Shown: piece after piece, positions 11,467-23,359 of the stretch
Layout: every line of letters starts with the position of its first letter
How positions within the stretch are numbered: position 1 is the stretch's first letter
DNA from: Sipunculus nudus
Taxonomy: Eukaryota; Annelida; Sipuncula; Golfingiida; Sipunculidae
Direction: 5' to 3'
DNA length: 64,000 nt
Assembly (NCBI GenBank): GCA_026874595.1
Contig: CM049309.1
Span: 52,736,079-52,800,078, forward strand
Translations under genes and position numbers: made by a program
Notes under the pieces: generated by a model
Told to the model about the DNA's origin: nothing
Database searches by the model: none
The model's input: only the letters and a program-made list of their open reading frames with translations

Positions 11467-13060
11467 GATGGTGACTGTTTATGGAGTGGGTCAGGTGGTG
11501 ACAGAGATGGGGAGCAGTGCAGATGGTAACAGTTTGGGATGCAGTGCAGATGGTAACAGTTTGGGGAGCAGTTAATCTGTAGACAGAGATTGCTGGAGCA
11601 GTGCAGGTGGTGACAGATTGCTAGAACAGTTCAGGTGGTGACAGAGATTGCTGGAGCAGTGCAGGTGTTTTCAGAGATTTGTGGAGCAGTGCAGTGTTTC
11701 AAAGATCTGTGAATCAGTGCAGGTGTTGATAGATTGGTGGAGCAGTGCAGGTGTTATCATAGAAGCAGTGTAGTTGTTGACAGATTGATGGAACAGTGCA
11801 GGTGTTCTCATAGATCGGTGGAGCAGTTCAGTTGTTGTCAGAGATTGGATGAGCAGTGCAGGTGTTGACAGAGATTGATGGAGCAGTGCAGGTGTTTCAG
11901 AGATTTTTGGAGCAGGGCAGAATTTTTCAGAGTGCAGGTGTTTTCATAGATTTGAGCAGTGCAGGTTTTCTCATAGATTGGTGAAGCAGTGTAGTTGTTG
12001 ACAGATTGATGGAACAGTGCAGGTGTTTTCAGAGATTTGTGGAGCAGTGCAGGTGTTTTCAAAGATTGGTGAAGCAGTGCAGGTGTTGACAGAGATTGAT
12101 GGAGCAGTGCAGGTGTTTCAGAGATTTTTTGAGCAGGGCAGAAGTTTTTAGAGTGCAAGTGTTTTCATTGATTGGAGCAGTGCAGGTGTTGACAGAGATT
12201 GGTGGAGCAGTGTAGGTGTTGACAGAGATTGGTGGAGCATTGCAGGTAAGAAACAAAGATTTGGGGAATACTGCAGTTGTTAACAAAGATCGAGGGAACA
12301 GTGCAGTTGTTAACAAAGATCGAGGGAACAGTGCAGGTGTTAACAAAGATTGAGGGAACAGTGCAGGTGTTAACAAAGATTGAGGGAACAGTGCAGGTGT
12401 TAACAAAGATCGAGGGAACAGTGCAGGTGTTAACAAAGATTGAGGGAACAGTACAGATGTTAACAAAGATTGAGGGAACATTGCAGGTGTTAACAAAGAT
12501 TGAGGGAACAGTGCAGTTTTTAACAAAGATCGAGGGAACAGTGCAGGTGTTAACAAAGATTGAGGGAACAGTGCAGGTGTTAACAAAGATAAGGGGAACA
12601 GTACAGATGTTAACAAAGATTGGGGGAATGTTACAGATGTTAACAATGATTGGGGGAATGGTACAGATGTTAACAATGATTTGGGGAATGGTACAGATGT
12701 TAACAAAGATTCGGGGAACAGTGCAGGTGTTAACAAAGATTCAGGGAACAGTGCAGGTATAAACAAAGATAAGGGGAAAGGTACAAATGTAAAAAAAGAT
12801 TGGGGGAATGGTGCAGGTGTAAACAAAGATAAGGGGAACAGTACAGATGTTAACAAAGATTAGGGGATTGGTACAGATGTTAACAAAGATTGGGGGAACA
12901 GTGCAGGTGTAAACAAAGGTTAGGGAAACAGTGCAGGTGTTGACATGTTTCAGGAAAAGTGCAGTTAACAGATATAGGGAGCAGTGCAGGTTGTGACAGG
13001 TAAGGGGACAGTACATTACAAGTGGCAAAAAAGTATGGGGGATCAGTACAGGTGGTAGCT
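11467..13060. repeat. 30-bp minisatellite, about 50 units
   Basis: The consensus in the core (about 12247-12950) is GTGCAGGTGTTAACAAAGAT plus TGAGGGAACA, exactly 30 bp, so two units fill each 60-base line for about 600 bp. To the left (11467-12246) units drift in length and sequence, for example GGAGCAGTGCAGGTGTT with GACAGAGATT. To the right they decay by about 13060. Because 30 is divisible by three and the unit lacks stops in several frames, open frames run along both strands (+ 12277-12762 and minus 12059-12856). They encode only the 10-residue repeats VLTKIEGTVQ or LLTPALFPQS and are regarded as by-products. Confidence 0.95.
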
Positions 13061-13186
13061 GGTTGATAGAGGGAGGCGTGCTGGTTTACCATTAATATCA
13101 CTCGAGTCTTAGCAATATCTTGTTCATGTGTATTATGCAGCTGTAGAGGTTTGCACATCAAAATGCATCAGCTTTCAAAGTGCAAA

Positions 13187-13335
13187 CAGATTATAATGTT
13201 GATTTGCAACAATCATAGCTTATGTTAAGTTGTGTTGTGTAGTGGTGTGGTGACATTAGTGCTAACAGATTACAGGGTTGATTGGCAACAGTCATAGCTG
13301 ATATAAAGTTTTGCTCTGTAGTGGTGTCATTACAC
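13187..13335. repeat. Imperfect tandem duplication, ~79-bp unit
   Basis: Unit 1 starts CAGATTATAATGTTGATTTG at 13187 and unit 2 starts CAGATTACAGGGTTGATTGG at 13266. Both continue with CATAGCT and with GTAGTGGTGT near the end. Confidence 0.75.
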
Positions 13336-14173
13336 AGAGCTGTGTAACAGTGGCTGTGGTGGCAATAGTCAGTGTTGATACCACCAAGTTGGGATTAAGT
13401 CCTGATAACACAGGAAAGCTGTAAGCCTGTAACAGAAGAAACGCTACTGTTTTTTTTCTGTTGACAATAAAGATGAGGTGTCAGTATCTGGCACTATCTG
13501 CCCACTCAGAGCTGAACATTTCTGTCAATGATTAAAGATGAACAAGAAGATGTGGGAAGCTTTCTGAAAGAGCACATATCCCTCATCTCTTTTTAGGCAG
13601 GGAGTCTTTTGTGATACTTAATACAATTGAACGTCAAATTTCAAATCTCTTTTTTCTGAAAATTTGTTTTTCCGCAATTTAAAGTAAGGAACTGAAATTT
13701 ATCTTTATTAAATACTTTGCTGCTTTAAAAGGAAAATAGGATTAACAGTGTTTAAAAATGATCTGATAAGGTAACGGTACTGCATGCCAGGATTAGCATA
13801 TTAATGGAAGGTTGAAAATAATATGCCCAATGTACCTATCAACGTACCAGCAGTATACTTCTTGATAAATGTCTGACCTCACATATATCCATAACCTCAG
13901 TTATCTGAATAAATGTTTTCTCCTCCAAACCGTTTAAATATTCAAGGTGCTACTGTACCTGAATATGTCTAGAAAAAACATCATGGTTGCCACAATTAGT
14001 ACTAGTTTCAGCACAGATAGGTCATGTTGGTGAAGTTATGTTTTACAGTTCAATTACAGTTCTGACTGACTGAAGATGTATTAAGCCCTCCGAGCACTCC
14101 AGTTAGAAGGGTCTTAGACCCATTCCATGGGCACTCCCTAGGCATAGAATTTTGATTGGAGCTATAGACACAG
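13336..14173. other. Unassigned sequence
   Basis: No gene or repeat recognised. Confidence 0.4.
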
Positions 14174-14461
14174 ATGCCATCAAGCCAAGCAGAGATCCAT
14201 TTCAGCCGTCAGCGTGCCCAAGGAGGCAAGCCAGAGGAGATGAGGAGACTGGAGAGCAACAGCACCCACAGGTACAATGTAGAAGCCAGAACATCTGTAA
14301 ACAGGCACAGCAACAGAGACAATGCCTCCCAAGAACCCCCGCTCCCTCTCCCCCCCCCCCCCCCCAGGACACCCCAAGGTTTGGCATCGTCAATATTGTC
14401 ATCAGCTCAATTACATTTCTTGGTCTTTGCTTCTCAAGATGTTTACTCTTATAAGTCTTAA
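14174..14461 (+). CDS. Candidate exon, unrecognised product
   Basis: The frame from ATG at 14174 reads a polar, charged stretch (EEMRRLESNSTHR and NRHSNRDNASQE). Its third codon positions are mainly C or G, unlike the AT-rich surroundings. It then enters a proline run produced by a 16-base poly-C tract (14350-14365) followed by AG. That tract is also a good polypyrimidine tract and 3' splice acceptor, so the poly-C may be intronic and a second exon may begin at about 14368. A possible but weak donor, CAG|GTACAA, lies near 14271-14279. The sequence after the tract gives a hydrophobic peptide (FGIVNIVISSITFLGLC) in another frame. No domain is recognised. A conserved non-coding element or chance open frame is equally possible. 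Confidence 0.22.
   Translation: MPSSQAEIHFSRQRAQGGKPEEMRRLESNSTHRYNVEARTSVNRHSNRDNASQEPPLPLPPPPPRTPQGLASSILSSAQLHFLVFASQDVYSYKS
14350..14365. repeat. Poly-C run (16)
   Basis: This is an uninterrupted C tract followed by AGG; see the candidate exon at 14174-14461 for its possible role as a polypyrimidine tract. Confidence 0.95.
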
Positions 14462-17400
14462 GGGGCCAAAATATCAGTTCATGTAAATATTTATGTCACA
14501 GACTTACCTCTGTTGCAGTAGAATATTTTTTATACTATCAGGCTTGCTTTATTGAGTCAAACTAAGATCATGAATTGTCGAAGCTCAGATCTGCAAATCA
14601 AGTAAAGCTATGTGACCTAAAGTAGTCAGAATATTGTGAATTTTTACAGAATGTTTACCTCCTGCAAATTAAGTGACTCTTGGTGCCTGGCTGATGGTAA
14701 TGCTGTATTTCCTATGCGACTGTCATGGTAGTTGATAGGCATGACGCTGGGATCTTGTGTCCCTCGAGAGGCCAAACCATGCATGCTGATTGTCACTGGG
14801 AGCCAGTCACTTGCAAGTGGCCATTTTCTTAATACAGAATGAGGCCATTAAGTAGCCAGTGTATATAGGCCGTTAAATCTTGTCTTTACTTTGAAGGTTT
14901 ATGGCTTCCCTTTTGCTCAGATATAAATATATCTGGTACAGAGGATAAATCAAATAATAAATCTAAAATAACCTTTGTTTCTTGTATACTTCCAGTACAG
15001 AGACGTAGAGGGGTCAGTTATTATTAAGGAGAGGTTTGTAGATTCTGTAGGATATGATTTATATAGCACTGTTGAATCTGCTTTGATAAGAACTTCTATT
15101 ATAATCCTGCTAAATGTTACTGTCAGTGTCATAGCAAGGTCACAGTGAAGCTGCTGGCCCCTTGGCTGATGGTACATGTCTGGGATGAAAATTTTTATTT
15201 TTACTGGATTGAAACATGAAAAAGATCTCAGAAACATGTGAAGCACAGTGTCTATTAAGACCCTATCACTCCAGGGAACAAAGTTGTAAAAGTCTAGAAG
15301 AAACATGAATTTGAAAGACAAAAACAGATATTATAATCCAATAGCTTTAATCAGGAGCCTTTCATATTCCTAAAGTGGTTTAGTGCAGCAGGATTTGTGT
15401 CAATTTAGTTGTCTAGACACAAAAAAATGCTTATGTTGGCTTTTATCTGGCTAAATGTTTTGAAATTTTTTTACTTGAAGAGTGTTTGAGATTCTTGGAT
15501 AAGATACCCCGATATTATTGTCAGCTGTGTGTATTTTTAAAGGAACACATGATAATAACATTGGATCAGTTGATAAGAATGCATGTACTTCGGTAGACCC
15601 ACATGACATTTAGCTTGTCTCCCTAGTATGTTATTGTGCTGAAGTCCACCGCTATTTACTAGAACATGTCATAAGTCACGCTTTATCCTCTGTCAGTGTT
15701 AAAATAACTGTCGAAAGGGATCACCTTATGTTATTGACACTGTGGTGCAAACATAAATAATATACATAAGTGCACCCTCATCCAGCATATTTCATTGCCA
15801 GAATAGAAGTAATATTAACCGCTGGATGGATATTGCCATCAGGGACGTTACTTCTGGCAGACCTGCGGCCAAATGACCATTCACCTGGCGTTGACAGGTA
15901 CTCATTATGCAATATTAATCTCAGGTAACATACTGCCATGAAATAATGAGAATGCCATATCCATTTTGTGCCATTGTGTGTGACTATGGTCTGTAAATGC
16001 CTGGCTGCAGCTTGACCATTGTGGACAAGTTACATGTTTACAGACACGTGCATAACAGTGCATACAGTGCAGGACTTATTGCTCAATATATGGACGGCCA
16101 GGTGTTATTGCTCATTTCTCAAGAGACTATTGGTGACATGGTTTGAATTTTTTCATTGAACAGAATGTAAGTTTGAATTTTACAGTTTATTAGATGAAGT
16201 AGACATGATAAAAGATAGTATTTCTTTTATCAAATACAATATGAGTTGTTACTGTTGATTATTAAGTTTAAGTGTACAGATTCCTATAAATACTGTAGTA
16301 TTCTGTTTTGAAAGTAGAGTGTGTGATTTGAATAGAGTCGTGGAATGTGAATTGAATGCTAAGAATGGTGCTGCGTAAACAGCCTCCAGGATCTGCTATT
16401 TAAAGCTGGAGAGATCATACCCAGCCATCTCTGTAGGGAAAAATGCTGTCTCCTTGGTACAGCTTGAGTGATTGGATTTTCAGTCAGCTGGATAAAGTGA
16501 CTTTTTTTGTGAAACATTTTGTGCAGCCTTAAAGAATAATATGTGGGGCTTTGAAACAGCTGATAGGGGTCACTTATTATGCAACGATCGTCAGGTAGAT
16601 ATAGATTATTACTGCCATGTCCATGGGATGTATTGAATTTCTCTTCACCATGTTTTGAATATGTCTTGTCCCTAGACTTGGGTATGGTTTGAATAGACAT
16701 GCTGGCACCATTTTATACACTGGCTCATATTTCAACTGTTATGGACTATTGGTACTGGTGAACTGAGAATGTATATTTCATCAACTAGTCATTTTATCTT
16801 AATTTATCTTTTATTTACTATTTAGTGTCTGCTACTTTTTTTTATACAAGATAGGTCCATTGCCTGTTCAGTCACTGTATTTAGTCTCTGCTGTTTGTCT
16901 TTAATATACAGAATGGGTCCTTGTTCTGTTTTACACACTGTCTATTGAAAGATAATGCAGGTAACTTAAATGACTGGAATGATATGTCCTCATTAAGCCT
17001 CCTGGAATTCAGGATTAATAAGCACAGGTCAAATTTAATAATTTCTCAAGTAGTTGGGTAAAATTAAAATGAGATCAGTCAGCACAGAAGTCCAGTGCCA
17101 TAACCACATATCTATGTTTTACCTGTATCTCAGCTTAAATTTATAACATGAAATAATATAGCTGTTGTAAACTTTAGAGACGGGATTATTCATAATTTCT
17201 TGAATAAAAGTAATTATTGTGGTTGGCTTCTAGTTTAAGAGGGATTCCAATTCAAGACTTTTGCAAAAGTGAAATTATCACAAAAATAATACCTTCTTTA
17301 TAAAGTAACCCCGTCTACACAGGTAAACAGTGATTTATACCAGGCCTCATTGGCTCCTTATATCTGGTATCCGTGACTTTACCACCAACAGATTTATCAT

Positions 17401-18310
17401 AAAATGAATAACATATATTTTTGTTACGCTTAATTTATATTTTTAACATTGTCAGCCAATGATGGAGAATTTTCACTAGTTCAAGAATCCCATGTCAAAA
17501 CAATAAGAGTTTTGTTGTATATCAGATAATTAGGATAATGACAAATATATTCCGTGTAGTTCAATGCATAGTAAGATCACAAACCCTCATAACAGTACAT
17601 ATATGATGCCAACCACAGTAAATGGAGCCTTTGAAATAAAACAATCTACCAGGAGGAATTATGACCATAGCTGTAAAGTCTCTTGATATGATCCATATAC
17701 CAGGAATACCACAGAAAGGATTTGTCAGCTGGGGATGATAGTGATCTAGCTACACACTAAATCACCTGAAAACTTGCAGATTTGATTAAATCGGTCTTGA
17801 TAGAGATCTGTGGCCTGATGTATTGTTAGATATCTGTGAAAATAAACTTGTGGGTAAGCACCTGCGATAGTTCTCCAACAGCTGCAGTATTGTAGTGGAT
17901 CATAAATGTATCCAGTCATGGTCAGAGACAGGCTACACCAGCTGGCTGAGGCTAATGCACACAAAAACCGTATGCAGGAGCATGTACCAGTCTATAATAA
18001 TATTGATACTACAGATAAAAGGGTGAAACTTTATTCAGGGAACCAGTCAACAAGAAACTTCCTCAGTTGCTTTCAAGTGGAAATGCCCCTAATTGGGTGT
18101 GTTGTCCAACTCTCAGGGAGTTTCCTTTGGGTGTGTCCATTAACCAGTGTTAGCTAATGAATAATGGTTTATGTTTGGGATAAACTCTTATTTTGTCTAA
18201 ATTATATATGACCAAAGCTTGACTCAGGTTGTTGTTATAGAGTGCTGCAGTGGTGGAGTTTGATTTTACTCGACACAGTTTTAGATAAATTTCTGTTTCA
18301 GAGACTCCAA
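14462..18310. other. Unassigned sequence with one conserved-looking island
   Basis: No gene recognised. Around 15770-15960 there is a less AT-rich, repeat-free stretch with two AATATTAA-type sites and palindromic fragments, which has the look of a non-coding regulatory element. A minus-strand open frame at 16359-16700 has no recognisable domain. Confidence 0.4.
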
Positions 18311-18372
18311 GAACACTGACAATCAAGTCAAATATTCCATAGAACACTGACAGTCAAGTCAAATATTCCATA
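18311..18372. repeat. 31-bp tandem duplication
   Basis: Two adjacent copies begin GAACACTGACAATCAAGTCA and GAACACTGACAGTCAAGTCA and differ at a single base, suggesting a recent event. Confidence 0.95.
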
Positions 18373-18801
18373 GTTTAGGTCTATTAGTAGGCGGCACTCT
18401 GCTGAATTAGTATGAAAGTCACTGTATGATCAGAATGATCTGTAATTATAAATTCTAATATATTTCAGGTCTTATATGCAAGGACAAGGAAATAGTCCAG
18501 TTAAGCAATAACCTGTAGTTAAGACTTTGGAGCGAATCTCATAGATTAAGATTTCACCCTCTTGCCTTAGAGGTACTGGCCGGGTCATACCCTTCAGTTC
18601 GGAAGTCCAGTGCCCAAACTACAAGGCTACTACTCTTCCTTAGTTCTTTTCCCAGTCCAGTGATACTGATACTTCACATTTGTGATAGCTAACCCAACTG
18701 TTTACCTCTAAGCACAAGGATTGTGGAGTATAATACTGCATGTCTGTGACGGCTAAGACAGCTGGGATTGAAAACAGGGGTACCTAAATTCATGGTGCAG
18801 A

Positions 18802-19508
18802 ACAGCAGTAATATCTGCCCCCTTCAATGTACAACTGTCAGCCTTCTTCAGGACAGTAATATCTCCCACTAGAGTACAACTATGAGCCTTCTCCAACAGT
18901 GATATCTGCCTCCTAGAGTACAACTGTAAGCCTTCTCCAGAGCAGTAATATCTGCCTCCTCTAGAGTACAACTGTTAGCCTTCTCAAGGACAGTGATATC
19001 GGTCTCCTCTAGAGTACAACTGTGAGCCTTCTCCAGGACAGTGATATCTGTCTTCTCTAGAGTACAACTGTGATCCTCCTCCAGGGTAGTGATATCTGCT
19101 TCCTCTAGATTACAACTGTTAGCCTATCCAGGGTAGTGATATATGCTTCCTCTAGATTACAACGTATTAGTTATTATAACTAGTTGTACAATCCATGTAA
19201 AATAAATAAAGTTTATAAATATACCTGCCTTCTCTAGAGCACAACTGTTAGCCTTCTCCAGAGCAGTAATATCTGCCTCTAGAGTACAAGTGTGAGCCTT
19301 CTCCAGGAGAGTGATATCTGCCTCCTAGAGTACAACTGTAAGCCTTCTCCAGAGCAGTAATATCTGCCTCCGCTAGAGTACAACTGTTAGCCTTCTCGAG
19401 GACAGTGATACCTGCCTTCTCTGGAGTACAACTGTTAGCCTTCTCCAGGAAAGTGATATCTGCCTCCTCGAGTACAACTGTGACTATGAGTCTTCTCCAG
19501 GACAGTGA
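18802..19508. repeat. 48-bp minisatellite, about 14 units, interrupted once
   Basis: The consensus starts CTAGAGTACAACTGTGAGCC, continues TTCTCCAGGACAGTGATATC and ends TGCCTCCT. Units vary between about 43 and 48 bp. From about 19163 to 19221 an AT-rich stretch beginning GTATTAGTTATTATAACTAG replaces part of a unit, after which the array resumes. On the minus strand the 16-codon unit reads roughly LEKAHSCTLEEADITV, but 2-3-base indels between units break any continuous frame, so it is not treated as coding. Confidence 0.92.
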
Positions 19509-20100
19509 TAGACACACAAATAGTTAATCACAGAGATAACCAACAAAAACTGTGTTTGATCAAGAGATTTTTACAACATTTGGTTAATAATCTGGTTCTG
19601 AATCCATATTGCAAGTGGTTGTTCATTTCTATCTAAACTTTGATTTCCTTTTATGGAAGCTGGAATACATACCCTATCGTTGTATGCAAATTTATTCTGG
19701 TATACACTATAGAGGACAAGGTTACATTACTACAAAAAAATGTGTGGGGTTTTTCATTCATTTATATTAGCAAAAACTATCCACACATGATTAGGTTACA
19801 TAGCATTCTACATAACAAAGACATTATACAGTTTGTTCTGGGCAGACCCATCAAAGTAATCACCCAGGAGTCTGCCACCAGGTGCAACTGGTGTCGATTT
19901 CATATCATTGGGGAACAAAATCTGCACTGTAAGGCCAGGTGGACCTGACATCACATACAACAATAGTTCAGAACAAAGCAGCTTACAGGTAGGTGATATT
20001 GAACCTCAAAGAGGGTGGGGTCATGCTTACAAACTTGAAAAATGCAAGAGGACTCAGAGGGCTGGCTGATTTTTGATAGTGGGTGATATCTGGCCCGAGT
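19509..20100. other. Unassigned sequence
   Basis: No repeat or gene recognised; short open frames on both strands without recognisable domains. Confidence 0.4.
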
Positions 20101-20360
20101 TGAGCCCCATCTGGATTTGGCTAACAGTATTGATTTGGCCCCAGTCCTGGCTTCACCATGTATGCTATAGGCGATCAATGGCTCCACAAGGCAGGACTGG
20201 CCTACCCCACTCCTCCCGCTCTCTACCAGATATTGGCACAAGACAACCAGTAAGCCAGAAAAGGTTGTAGGGGCACCAGCCGCTTGGTCTTGCCGTGGCA
20301 GGTGTAAGTGCTGTTCTTGCTGCTGTCACTGCCCTTTGGTCCAGCACTGGCCAAACAGGT
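20101..20360. other. Less AT-rich island with splice-like signals
   Basis: The + strand frame from ATG at 20159 runs 31 codons (ending AQDNQ) to a stop that overlaps a donor-like A|GTAAGC at about 20248. A second block, 20270-20360, is flanked by TTGTAG and CAG|GTGAGC, which look like an acceptor and a strong donor. Neither peptide is recognised and the blocks lack a common frame. Coding and conserved non-coding explanations both remain open. Confidence 0.2.
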
Positions 20361-23359
20361 GAGCACGCTTGTTTTATACACTTTGCAGGGTCAGATATGC
20401 TGAATGTGAACAGTTACTGAGCCAGCAGCAAGTTCACACCAGCTGACTTCTTGCTGACCAGCAACAGGCATTGTCTTGGCTAAAGAGTGTAATATCAGCA
20501 CTGTAGTATAGTGGGGAAACTATGAATAAGTGATAAAAACAGTGTTTGGTTTCACAGTCTATATGTTTGGAATAACAACGGCATGATTGAGAAATTATTT
20601 TAATCTTAAGTATAAATGAATGAAAACAGGTATTTAGGTATAAATGGATGAAAAACAGGTGAGTTCCTCAAGAAAATCAAGCATCATTGATTTTGACCAG
20701 ATTTATGTCAAATTCAGTATTTACCAAAAAAAAAATTTTTTTTTTTCACCCTTTAGAGTGTGTAACATAATGTTTTAAGCAACACATATCAGATTTTATT
20801 GCCATGAGACATAAGAGTCTTTATTAAGACTGGATACCATGCAGGACCAGCTGTTCATGGAAATACAAATAACAGGAGATATCAGCAGTCTGTGAACAAA
20901 GAGAGGATTTTTAGACAGGTGTGCTGTATCAATAGACATCAGTTGCCTCAAAGTTGTTACAGTTGATAAAAATATACCAGAAGGATATATCAACTGCCAG
21001 GAAATCTTTACCATTAGATATTTGAGTATGTCTACCAGCTGTAGAATCCACTGCTAGCAAACCATAGAGCTCATGTGATTCAGCTCTGACTGAATCCATT
21101 ACCAGGTTAAACAACCAGACAAGGACTGGAAATGGCAAGGGAGAACAGTGCAAAGGTAGGTGACAAATTATGAAAAAAAATTGAAGGAAACTTAGACAAT
21201 CAGGACTGAAACAGGAAATCATTTGAAAAACAGGACATAAAGAAGAAGAAATTACATGAAAATCAGGACATAAAAAGTTTGATAGTAGATGAAAGGAAGG
21301 ACATAAAAAAAAGAAACTTATGAAAATCAGGACATGGGGGGGAAAAAGAAGAAATTTTATTCTGCTGGCTGTCAGGAGAAAGATTGAATTTAACTTTAAT
21401 AGAAGGAATACATCAATGAAGACTTTCAAAATAATGTTTAAATATTCAGGTAGGAATACCTAATTCCTTTTTATGATTTGATCATTTTATGTTCTTGACT
21501 TATTATAGGACAGAAATAAAGGAACACCCTATATATTTAAGATTTAGGTAAAATTTAGAAGCAAATTAATTTTCAAGAGGTCATTGCCAGATCTTATGTC
21601 TTGTAGGTATTGGATCCAGTAATTTTAACAAATTCAGTTTGAAAGCAGAGGGTTATCAAAACTCTTTAAATCTCATCTTTGAGGTGTCTGTTTCCTAATC
21701 TATTTAAAAGATCTGAAAAATCCAAAAGACACTGTAATATTAAAGAATATAGCTACTTTCATGATACAGCAGCATCAACATGGGCCAGCATATAATTAAT
21801 ATTAACTTTAAAAATATAAAAAAGATACAGCTTTTAAATGCGATGAACACAAGACCAAATTAATACAAAACACCCCTTTCTAGGGCAAATTTGGTAAAAT
21901 TAAAGTTTTCTGTTTAGTCTTCATTTCTTGCTGTTAGTCCTGCTAAGTGGATGCAGACAGATTACAATCACAGGAAGTTATGTAGGAGATGCAGATGATG
22001 TTAGTTATCAGATAAAGCCAAGACACCCCTTAAAGGCTATCGGCTTGACTGTCCTATTTGCTTTCTAATTTCCCTCCGGGTTGTGGTCCGGTGTCATCCT
22101 GTGTGAGGAATGATGGAACTTGAGATGCTTTGCGGCTTGAGGCCAGGAGGCAGTGAGCCACCCACCTGATCAATAGTCGGCCTCATACAAGTCTTTTGCG
22201 AACTCAGAGAGGCCTGTTAGATCCATGGTTATAATTATATTGTCTTTGGAATCTTTCTTTCAAGTGATCTATGCCTGGATCATCTATAAAGAGAACAGTG
22301 GGGGTTATATAAATATTCCTTTATGATCTTGCCTGTTGAACACACTGACTATTGTCTCAGTGATGTGCTGTAAATCATGAATGATATTAGACTTATTCCA
22401 TTGTCCATATGGCTCAGTAGACCAGCAGAAAGAGCCCCCCAGCCCCATGTATCTTAAAGACTCTTGTCTGTGTGATTCTAATGCTGTTCTGTATAGAGTT
22501 GATTGAAGTCTTTGAAGTGTAAGAATAAGATATCAGACACTGCTGGGCATTAGATTGCTGGCTCGAGCCAGGGAAACAAGACCTCCTTGGCAGCACTTTT
22601 TTCCCTCAAAATGATAATTGTAAATATGTCTGAGTTCATCTGATAAGCACCAGAGGAAATTGAAAAGAGTGGCTTTGTTATAAATATCATAAATAACAAA
22701 TAGAAATTTGTGTTCTTTAAAATTGATTTGAACCACATAGATGTCTGGGTTTTGTTTAAAAGCTTATTTAGTAGTCTGATACCTGAGATTGCATTGAATT
22801 TCGTGAACTGCAGACACAAATGGTCCAGCTGATATACACTTTTATTACTTGGTAATGGTCCATATAAAATAAAACATATCTGACCTATCTATGTGTTGGA
22901 TTCAGAAACTCTGATGACCTTGCATGATATGAGAACAGTTCATGGAAAAGTTCTTGGCTAGACTCCATTATGCTGATGGCATGAATCTCTGTGTACAATA
23001 AAATATAGTATCAGTTTTGCATTTTACAGACATTGGGATGCACATGAACTACAAGGTTTTATGGGTGTATTAATTTCTTGTGGTGTTAATTTCTTGAATG
23101 TTTTAATCAAGAAAATTAACTCAAACAGAGGATGTTGTTTTCACTGATATAGTGTTCTCTGCTTCCTGCTGTGCTGATATCAGCCTGATAAGTAGGCTCC
23201 GGCTAATCTTGAGGTTTTATATGGCAAATAGTCTATTCACTATCTGCTATGAACAATGTAACTTATGACAAGTGTTAACCTTTTTTTCTACAGTCTGCTG
23301 TTTTTCATGTTACATAGTGCTTCATTGATTTCAATATAATGATTAGATTTATCTTAAAT
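20361..23359. other. Unassigned AT-rich sequence
   Basis: No gene recognised. A10 followed directly by T11 lies at 20726-20746. Phrases such as AAATCAGGACATAAA recur loosely at about 21200-21340. A less AT-rich stretch without repeats lies at about 22030-22200. Confidence 0.4.

Noticed and set aside
12059-12856. 265-codon minus frame with LLTPALFPQS repeats as a structural protein
   Set aside because: It is a by-product of the 30-bp unit, with an equally open frame on the + strand.
16359-16700. 113-codon minus frame as an exon
   Set aside because: No domain, no supporting splice signals and ordinary AT-rich composition.
18753-19517. 16-residue LEKA...EEADIT repeats as a coiled-coil protein
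   Set aside because: Unit length varies by 2-5 bases, shifting frame repeatedly, and an AT-rich stretch interrupts the array.
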